From positions 1 through 10,744 of the forward strand of contig CABUMZ010000062.1 of NCBI GenBank assembly GCA_902492825.1: 10,744 bases of DNA, in the 5' to 3' direction. The translations under genes were made by a program, and so were the position numbers. Source of the stretch: an uncultured Collinsella sp. GTDB lineage: Bacteria; Actinomycetota; Coriobacteriia; Coriobacteriales; Coriobacteriaceae. Positions 6,601 to 10,744 of the stretch are shown here, piece after piece; position 1 is the stretch's first letter; each line of letters opens with the position of its first letter. The notes beneath the pieces are model-generated. The model did not search any database, was not told the DNA's origin, and was given only the letters and a program-made list of their open reading frames with translations.

Positions 6601-8027
6601 AGGAAAAATGGCACCGGTCCTAGGGTAAACTGCTCGGTCCAATTGAGGTCGGTTCTTACCTGGAAGAGGGCCTTAATATTGCCGTATGCGGGGTCGTTGT
6701 TGTTACCCCAGGTTTTGCCCACCCAATCGTAGGCGAGCGAGCCGTACAGCTGTGTGGCGATATCCATCGTGAACAGCGGCGTGCAATGGTGGCGAAGGAG
6801 CTTGGTGTTTCTTGGATCGGTGCCCGATCCGGCACTCATACTCTTGTACTGATTCCACTTCCCTTCCATCTCGTCGAGGTAGCGGTTTGCCTGCTTGGCG
6901 CCCGACTCGCGCGGCGATTTCTTCCAGTATTCCGGATCAGGGTTGCCCGAATCGTTCATATAGCTGGCTGGTTTGTATCCTCCGCCAAACAGCACGTATC
7001 CAGCAAACGAGAAATCGAACAGAATGGGAAATGTGGGCATCCAGCACGTGAACTTATTGCCGCCGATACCGGGAAACGCCGCGGGGAAATCAAACGGAGT
7101 GATCTCTTGGTCCATGGTGGTGGGAATGATGGTGGTCGAGCCCGATTCCGCCTTTGCGGCCGGCGCGGTGACAACGGCCATAGGGGATGAGAGCGTGTAG
7201 GTTTTGCCCTGGTAGTCGAGCATAAAGCGCAGCTTGCACCCTTCCTCCAGAAGGCCCGAAGCTGCATCGAGGAACGTGTCTTCAAGCGTGAACGTCGCCA
7301 GATTATCCGCGCCCGATGCGCTGGCCTTGATCTGGCCGATCTGCGTGACGGTTTCGGTTGAGCTGCCCGCAGCGGGCATCACTTTATTGATATGCAACGT
7401 TGCCTGCCCGCCCTGCGGCAGATGAGCCTGTACGGTAAAAGCGTGCGTGTCGGGCTGGTCGTTTGCTGCTTCGTCCGCTGGCATTGCCATAAACGTGGCG
7501 TCGGCGTACTGGACGTCCCATTCGTCGAACGTGAGCTGGCGGAAGTACGGCTCGCCGTCGGAAAGCGGACGCGTGGGTGCGGTTATGGCGGTGCCGCCCT
7601 GGATACGCGCAAGGGGAATCTCGACATCACGGTAGCCCGCCATGCTAATGGAGATGCCGCCGTTAAAGTCGTACGCGTCGAGAAGCGTTGCCTCGTCCAC
7701 GTAGCCTTCCGAAAGAGGGGCGATCTCAAAGATGGCCGTGCCTTCTTCATCGGTAGTGGCGGTGAGCTGCTTGCCTGCGGCATAGCGCGATGTGAGCGTG
7801 ACCTGGGTACCCGTGATGGGCGTATTCTTGTTGGCGACGTCGACCACGACCACACCAAACATGGTGCGCGAGAGAACGAGCACCCTGAAAGGGTCTTTTT
7901 CGTCGGCATAGGCTTCGGTGGGCGCGAACGGCAATATGAAGGCGTTTGCGCTTCCCGGCACGCGCGGCAACATAATGCTCGCCAGCGAGGACGCTCCGGC
8001 AACAAGTAACGAACGGCGATCAAGCAT
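3660..8027 (-). CDS. Large Tat-exported, LAxTG-anchored cell-surface protein
   Basis: This 1455-residue protein is predicted to be exported and covalently attached to the cell wall. ATG at 8027 is chosen because GGGAG lies 6 nt upstream and because the protein then starts with a twin-arginine signal: LDRRSLLVAGASSLASIML, then AYA (39-41) as a probable signal-peptidase site. Earlier in-frame starts lack a good ribosome binding site. A carboxypeptidase-regulatory-like beta domain follows (about 49-143; VVDVANKNTPITGTQVTL and TDEEGTAIFEI). Residues 325-606 form an unrecognised beta-rich, glycine-rich block, and 740-1150 contain repeated strand patterns with propeller-like features (GTWSAPTPV). 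A CARDB/Ig-like domain spans about 1180-1311. The C-terminus has a Gly/Ser linker (1368-1392), LAGTG (1407-1411), a hydrophobic helix (1417-1436) and RR. LAxTG is the signal known for class E sortases of actinobacteria. There are 17 cysteines, including CLQC (899-902) and CGC (993-995). The ligand is unknown; adhesion or substrate binding is inferred. Confidence 0.88.
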   Translation of the reverse strand: MLDRRSLLVAGASSLASIMLPRVPGSANAFILPFAPTEAYADEKDPFRVLVLSRTMFGVVVVDVANKNTPITGTQVTLTSRYAAGKQLTATTDEEGTAIFEIAPLSEGYVDEATLLDAYDFNGGISISMAGYRDVEIPLARIQGGTAITAPTRPLSDGEPYFRQLTFDEWDVQYADATFMAMPADEAANDQPDTHAFTVQAHLPQGGQATLHINKVMPAAGSSTETVTQIGQIKASASGADNLATFTLEDTFLDAASGLLEEGCKLRFMLDYQGKTYTLSSPMAVVTAPAAKAESGSTTIIPTTMDQEITPFDFPAAFPGIGGNKFTCWMPTFPILFDFSFAGYVLFGGGYKPASYMNDSGNPDPEYWKKSPRESGAKQANRYLDEMEGKWNQYKSMSAGSGTDPRNTKLLRHHCTPLFTMDIATQLYGSLAYDWVGKTWGNNNDPAYGNIKALFQVRTDLNWTEQFTLGPVPFFLNVNPWVLAKLALAVGAHTHGSGAAFFKNISLDYSNASGSFTIQIGLAVTFGAGVAGVASSAVRGAASLTLFIGYEKADGHQLPRLRVGADVDVDVILQFVMFKWTTKAWSGSWPTLIDSWNMSVNNGDQYVLQRSELALGGDTPYTLDACFGSAGNIEAGGVPQFIASATIVTNAELLARAEVKATAVNAAPVVRDWDQAVTRIELEADAESDDTGQIEHFVHALIENDENAAPMYEYTYIGQATNTVADPNADSAGVSEDERGGIKPSSDNVLFAGVLSEAHMKLAMIAGVECLFRIASVRYGDNGRSRLVVHTKANGTWSAPTPVDFPLGFGEEDVERDGIYDYDFDVVEYTDGRGNQDAYVLLVSGERPDGDSTFFDTASTAGILSVVRLRISNSEVRVVSHTSWRSISRGRLQEDGYHCLQCPRITVGKTLVDGRLSGAYLHRRGTTAEKALGTEAEVALECFTLWSDVSGDSLTFRQVLRFPQAPSSIELGEPENINGKMVVPVAYETADGCGCASYAVIGQSIAGWGVMPPDATVPRAVPWPQHSGFLATVNEQLQHISWTRGASAFATQPVGAAGCGPASFSVSNNGRCALYVENTDGKVGQTYDEEGNPVAVMGKHFRIFASTLSGDLFTEPFVMCELDHPVDQITTFLTSGSMLSALATHIVSAEKSEAELHGIEVPLVACATPTGAVATSGAVVPGAAGESFMVTVRNDGNTLLTAGTIDLYREGSSQPFSSASIGFGANARMASIYDPELAEDASANDMAHVKYALETLGARFATHPLVADSGNAVLAPGCTAQFRMSFAIPESWSDEVGKRVTLYAKARNLVALDPVTLEEIRPGANSALGAVLHELHVPDAACERSEVQVGVCDNADTTGLHDAPMTVDGDGGTSGGGSGGSSSGSGSGSGSGKDHGNNKRPGKAGALAGTGDSNVPLTAAAAALAAAGAGLVAYSARRTALENDTADEVNSDKPH
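4958..4985. repeat. Perfect 11-bp inverted repeat inside the surface protein gene
   Basis: GCCACGGTACC (4958-4968) and GGTACCGTGGC (4975-4985) are perfect reverse complements separated by six bases. In the mRNA this gives a strong GC-rich stem-loop in mid-gene. It encodes the ATVPRAVPW segment of the protein, so part of the symmetry comes from the repeated Val-Pro codons. Confidence 0.7.
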
Positions 8028-8057
8028 CTTTGGCTCCCATCCCGCAGATATCGGTGG

Positions 8058-8133
8058 AAATAATCCAATTTTGCGAGAAGGCATCCTGTCACGGTAGTGC
8101 CGTCCGAGGGCCAAAATGTCCAATTTGAGCGAG
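8058..8133 (-). promoter_or_regulatory. Pair of direct repeats upstream of the surface protein gene, candidate regulator boxes
   Basis: Read on the minus strand, CTCGC, two bases, AAATTGGA, then CATTTT (8133-8113) is repeated as CTCGC, one base, AAATTGGA, then TTATTT (8077-8058). The AAATTGGA cores are 55 bp apart, about five helical turns, on the same face of the DNA. They sit in the 156-nt gap between the LuxR-type gene and the surface protein gene, the second copy ending about 30 nt before the ATG. I found no clear -35/-10 pair here, which would fit activator dependence. The binding protein is unknown; the neighbouring OmpR-type or LuxR-type regulators are the obvious candidates. Confidence 0.42.
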
Positions 8134-8183
8134 TGAAGCGCCGGGGCTCCGGGGCGCACGTGCCGCGCTAGGCAGTCTGGCTG

Positions 8184-8459
8184 CTAACGCAGCATATGCG
8201 CGACCAGCTCAGTGCGCGTGCCGATGCCAAGCTTTGCATACACGTTGGACAGTCGATTTTTAACGGTACCTGGCGACACACCCATATGACGAGCGATTTC
8301 GGCGTTGGTCCATCCGCGGCAGGCGAGCATGGCCATGGTGAACTCTGTGGTCGTCAGGTCGTCAGCCACGTCCTCGCCCGAATCGGGGTTGTGGACGCGC
8401 CGCCAGCCGTAGCTGAATCGATACGTAATCTCGATGATGCGTGCGAAATCGTCAGGGTA
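8184..8459 (-). pseudogene. LuxR-type HTH domain cut off from its gene by an in-frame TAA
   Basis: These 91 codons continue the reading frame of the preceding segment without a shift, after a TAA at 8462-8460. They begin YPDDFARIIEITYRFSYGWRR, pass through HNPDSGEDVADD and enter a complete LuxR/GerE HTH: LTTTEFTMAMLACRGWTNAEIARHMGVSPGTVKNRLSNVYAKLGIGTRTELV, ending HMLR-TAG at 8184. The linker and HTH are well preserved and resemble intact LuxR-type proteins that I associate with Coriobacteriia, so the stop looks recent. A GTG at 8369 could in principle start a 61-residue HTH-only protein, but it has only GAGG two bases upstream. A sequencing error, a strain-specific nonsense mutation or an HTH-only product are all possible. 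Readthrough is unlikely because the stop is TAA followed by T, normally an efficient terminator context. Confidence 0.82.
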
Positions 8460-9188
8460 TTACGATTTTAGGCATGCCTCGATGAGTCCCTGCAAAAGGC
8501 CGTGGTGTTCGCCGATGAGCTCGATAAGGCCGTCGGGGCGCGCAATGTCCCAAGCAGCTCCGAAGTGCGTTTTTGCGGCGTCGATGTCCTTGAGGCTCAT
8601 GCATGCCATGGAAGCTGCCAGGTGCAGGAATAGTTCCGAGATGGGATAGCTTCCCTGTTTCATAATCAGGGCGTTTTCCGCCATGCCCAGACTGCGGCCG
8701 TGTTCGCCGCGCAGATACAAGGCGTGCGCCATCACGTAGCTGACGAACAGGCGCAGGCCTTCGGGCAGATGCGCCGCAAGTGGATAAAACTCTTCGGCAG
8801 AATACGGGGAAGGCAAGTGCAACAGGACGCTCGCGGCCGAGGCGAACAGGATATGCGTGGCGTGGATGGCGGGCGATTCTTTGTCGGCTGGCGTATCGAG
8901 GATGCCCGCAAGGCACCGACGGGCGTCGGCGATACGGTTGAGCGACAGACTGGCATATCCGCAGATAAAGCATGCGGAATAGCGCAGTGCGGAATCGGTG
9001 GCGTCAAGATAGGGGCGCGCCGTCTTGGCAGCGAGGGCGGCCTGTCCGCGAAAGTACAGCGCTTCTGCCGTGGCGATGGTGCGTGAATCGGGGTCGGAAA
9101 TGCCTGCAACCGCAGCGTCAATCTGCCCCGGCACAAAGGCAGTGCACATCAACGGCATGGGAACGCATGGGTAGCCATCGCAGTCCAT
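8460..9188 (-). CDS. LuxR-type regulator, N-terminal helical (TPR-like) part, ending at a premature stop
   Basis: The 242 residues up to the TAA form an all-helical region with repeated helix-turn-helix pairs rich in Ala and Leu (AEALYFRGQAALAAKTARPYL, YSACFICGYASLSLNRIADARRCL, ELFLHLAASMACMSLKDIDAAKTHF), typical of TPR-like sensor modules in LuxR-family regulators. The full gene would run 8184-9188 and encode about 334 residues with the HTH at its C-terminus. ATG at 9188 is chosen because GGGAG lies 7 nt upstream; an earlier in-frame start would overlap the histidine kinase gene. It follows the kinase by 68 nt on the same strand and precedes the surface protein gene, suggesting local control of that gene. 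As it stands the product lacks DNA-binding ability and is probably non-functional. Confidence 0.8.
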   Translation of the reverse strand: MDCDGYPCVPMPLMCTAFVPGQIDAAVAGISDPDSRTIATAEALYFRGQAALAAKTARPYLDATDSALRYSACFICGYASLSLNRIADARRCLAGILDTPADKESPAIHATHILFASAASVLLHLPSPYSAEEFYPLAAHLPEGLRLFVSYVMAHALYLRGEHGRSLGMAENALIMKQGSYPISELFLHLAASMACMSLKDIDAAKTHFGAAWDIARPDGLIELIGEHHGLLQGLIEACLKS

Positions 9189-9256
9189 CTTCCATCTCCC
9201 AACAGCTGGCAACAATAGCAGCAATTGTACTCCTGTTGCTCGGGACCCCTTTCGTT

Positions 9257-10408
9257 TTACTGCTCGGTTGACGCTGCGGATCGTTTTGGAAGGCTTACGA
9301 GCATGGTGGTCCCGTTCTCGGAACTTGTTTCGACCTCTACTGTGCCACCGTGAAGAGCTGCAATCTCCCAAACGAGCGCTAGTCCGAGTCCTGCGCCGCC
9401 GTATGCCCTGCTGCGGGATTTATCCAGGCGAAAGAACGGTTGGAAGATGCTCTCACGGTACTGCTTGGGTATTCCCGGGCCCTGGTCCTCGACTCGCAGG
9501 AACACGTGGCTGTCGTTGTCGCAGATGGAGACGTTGACAGTCGAGCCGGAGCGGCTGTAGCGGATAGCGTTTTCGACCAGGTTGAACACCAGCCGGTACA
9601 GCAGCGTGTCGCTCCCGATTACTAAAGCGTCTCCAGCACAATTGAGGGCTATGCCTTTATTTTCGGCAAGTGGTGCAAGATCGGTGAGGATCTCTTCGGA
9701 CAGGGGACCGAGTTCAACATCGTCCTCGCAAGGAACGCTGCGGAGCTCACTCATCTCGAGCAATACCTTGGTCATTCGAGACATGCGCTCGGTTTGTTCT
9801 TGTAACAGGCCGAGCAGCTCGGCTGTTTCGGGTTGCAAACCGGAGTGCTCGGAGATGAATAGTTCAATCTGTGCTTGCATAAGGGCGAGCGGGGTGCGCA
9901 GCTCGTGTGCGGCGTTGCCGGTAAACTGACGCTGTGCAGAGAACCCTTCGCCAAGACGGGCGATCATGTCGTTGAAAGAGGCGCTGCATCGTTGTAGCTC
10001 GGTGGGCACATCTTCACTGAGTCTGATTTCGCTTAGGTTGTCAGGCTGCACACGCTCAACCTGGGCTGCAAAAGCCCGTAGCGGTTTGAGCGCACGGCCG
10101 CTCACAAAGTATGCCAGCACGCCGTCAATGAGTGTGACTCCAGCCGTGATGCACCAGGTTGTCGTGCCAAAAGACTCCTGTGCGTCGTTTACGACGATCG
10201 TGACCTTGTCATCGGGGGTTGCTTTCGTTGGGTCGAACGCCTGGGGCGAATCTTCGCCGGTTGCGTTAAAGGCCGAGATGTTGCTGCCGATGGCATCCAT
10301 GTAGCGCATGCCCGTATAGCCGACCAGGCAGTTCGTCAGCACGCACGCTGCGCACGTCAGCAGTGCCGTCATAATCGTTATGCGCCATTGCAGCGAAAGC
10401 CCTTTCAT
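9257..10408 (-). CDS. Membrane sensor histidine kinase of an OmpR-type two-component system
   Basis: This 383-residue kinase autophosphorylates on histidine and passes the phosphate to the response regulator encoded just upstream. It has two membrane helices (about 10-32 and 84-103) flanking a short extracellular loop of about 50 residues, a HAMP linker (104-157), the HisKA H-box FTGNAAHELRTPLA with His168, and a full HATPase_c domain: N-box FNLVENAIRY (275-284), G1 DQGPGIP (308-314), F-box FQPFFRLDKSR (322-332) and G2 GGAGLGLAL (337-345). All catalytic motifs look intact. Its ATG overlaps the TGA of the response regulator (ATGA, 10405-10408), and GGAGG lies 7 nt before it within that gene, so the two are translationally coupled. 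The extracellular loop is too small to indicate a ligand by eye. Confidence 0.95.
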   Translation of the reverse strand: MKGLSLQWRITIMTALLTCAACVLTNCLVGYTGMRYMDAIGSNISAFNATGEDSPQAFDPTKATPDDKVTIVVNDAQESFGTTTWCITAGVTLIDGVLAYFVSGRALKPLRAFAAQVERVQPDNLSEIRLSEDVPTELQRCSASFNDMIARLGEGFSAQRQFTGNAAHELRTPLALMQAQIELFISEHSGLQPETAELLGLLQEQTERMSRMTKVLLEMSELRSVPCEDDVELGPLSEEILTDLAPLAENKGIALNCAGDALVIGSDTLLYRLVFNLVENAIRYSRSGSTVNVSICDNDSHVFLRVEDQGPGIPKQYRESIFQPFFRLDKSRSRAYGGAGLGLALVWEIAALHGGTVEVETSSENGTTMLVSLPKRSAASTEQ

Positions 10409-10744
10409 TCGCCATCCTCCATAACGTAGCCCTCTCCAATCCGATTGCGAATCGGGTCGTATCCCAAAGCGCTGCGTAGCTTTTTGCGGAGTGACGAGAT
10501 GTGAACGCGGGTTGCGTTGCTAAAGCTGTTCACGCTGCTATCCCAAACGTGCTCGATAAGCTCCTCTTGACTTACCGGACGCCCCTGATTAAGCATCAGG
10601 TATTCCAAGATTCCCGTTTCCTTGCGTGTAAGAGATAAAGCCTCACTGTCCACGGAAGCGATGCGCGCCTTGGTGTCAAAGCGGAGCTTTCCGCACTGAT
10701 ATTTTCTGTATTGAAGACGTCGATGATGCACCCGTATACCATTG
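10405..10744 (-). CDS. OmpR/PhoB-type response regulator, C-terminal DNA-binding part, truncated by window edge
   Basis: About 113 residues of a response regulator lie inside the window, covering the linker and the whole winged-helix Trans_reg_C domain; the receiver domain is off the right edge. Recognisable parts are LRFDTKARIASVDSEALSLT (beta platform), RKETGILEYLMLNQGRPVSQEELIEHVW (helices 1 and 2), NATRVHISSLRKKLR (recognition helix) and RNRIGEGYVM (wing). The reading frame stays open to the window end, so GTG at 10731 is not the true start. It overlaps the histidine kinase by 4 nt, defining a co-translated pair. The nearest plausible local targets are its own operon and the surface protein gene downstream. 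Confidence 0.93.
   Translation of the reverse strand, partial: NGIRVHHRRLQYRKYQCGKLRFDTKARIASVDSEALSLTRKETGILEYLMLNQGRPVSQEELIEHVWDSSVNSFSNATRVHISSLRKKLRSALGYDPIRNRIGEGYVMEDGE

Noticed and set aside
8138..8157. GC-rich hairpin GCGCC/GGCGC after the LuxR-type gene as a terminator
   Set aside because: Only a 5-bp stem and no T-run on the minus strand.
8028..8159. N-terminal extension of the surface protein by 44 codons
   Set aside because: It would bury the twin-arginine signal inside the protein and has no good ribosome binding site; the direct repeats suggest this DNA is promoter.
1..10744. CRISPR array, tRNA, rRNA, transposase or phage genes
   Set aside because: No regularly spaced repeats, cloverleaf sequences or mobile element proteins were seen on either strand.

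Overview
The window looks like a chromosomal segment from a Gram-positive gut anaerobe of the class Coriobacteriia (Actinomycetota), most likely Collinsella or a close relative. This is inferred from recognised protein types, without any database search: a divergent type IIA topoisomerase pair that I associate with gut Coriobacteriia and Clostridia, a LuxR-type regulator with a conserved linker I associate with Coriobacteriia, and a surface protein carrying a LAxTG-type sorting signal. The DNA is GC-rich, so many long ORFs antisense to real genes are shadows.

Layout. (1) 1-2426, minus strand: a type IIA topoisomerase operon, the B (ATPase/Toprim) subunit followed 45 nt later by the first 127 residues of the A (breakage-reunion) subunit, which runs off the left edge. 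(2) 2427-2745: a structured intergenic region with three successive palindromic modules, the first containing a LexA/SOS-box-like sequence, then a near-consensus sigma-70 promoter bracketed by inverted sites. (3) 2746-3570, plus strand: a small XRE-family regulator and a four-helix membrane protein, tightly coupled, ending in a hairpin shared with the convergent gene. (4) 3660-8027, minus strand: one 1455-residue exported protein with a Tat-like signal, a carboxypeptidase-regulatory-like domain, a large unrecognised beta-rich middle, an Ig/CARDB-like domain, a Gly/Ser linker and an LAGTG anchor. (5) 8184-9188, minus strand: a LuxR-type regulator split by an in-frame TAA between its helical sensor-like part and its HTH. 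(6) 9257-10744, minus strand: a histidine kinase and the DNA-binding end of its OmpR-type response regulator, which runs off the right edge.

How they may work together. On the minus strand the order is response regulator, histidine kinase (4-nt overlap), LuxR-type regulator (68-nt gap), surface protein (156-nt gap). This suggests a signalling module placed next to a cell-surface effector. Two direct repeats 55 bp apart just upstream of the surface gene are candidate regulator sites. The nonsense codon in the LuxR gene suggests that one control layer has been lost in this strain, unless it is a sequence error. The XRE/membrane pair looks like a separate self-regulated cassette. The topoisomerase operon is housekeeping in type, but carries an alanine at the key quinolone-contact position and a possible SOS operator upstream.
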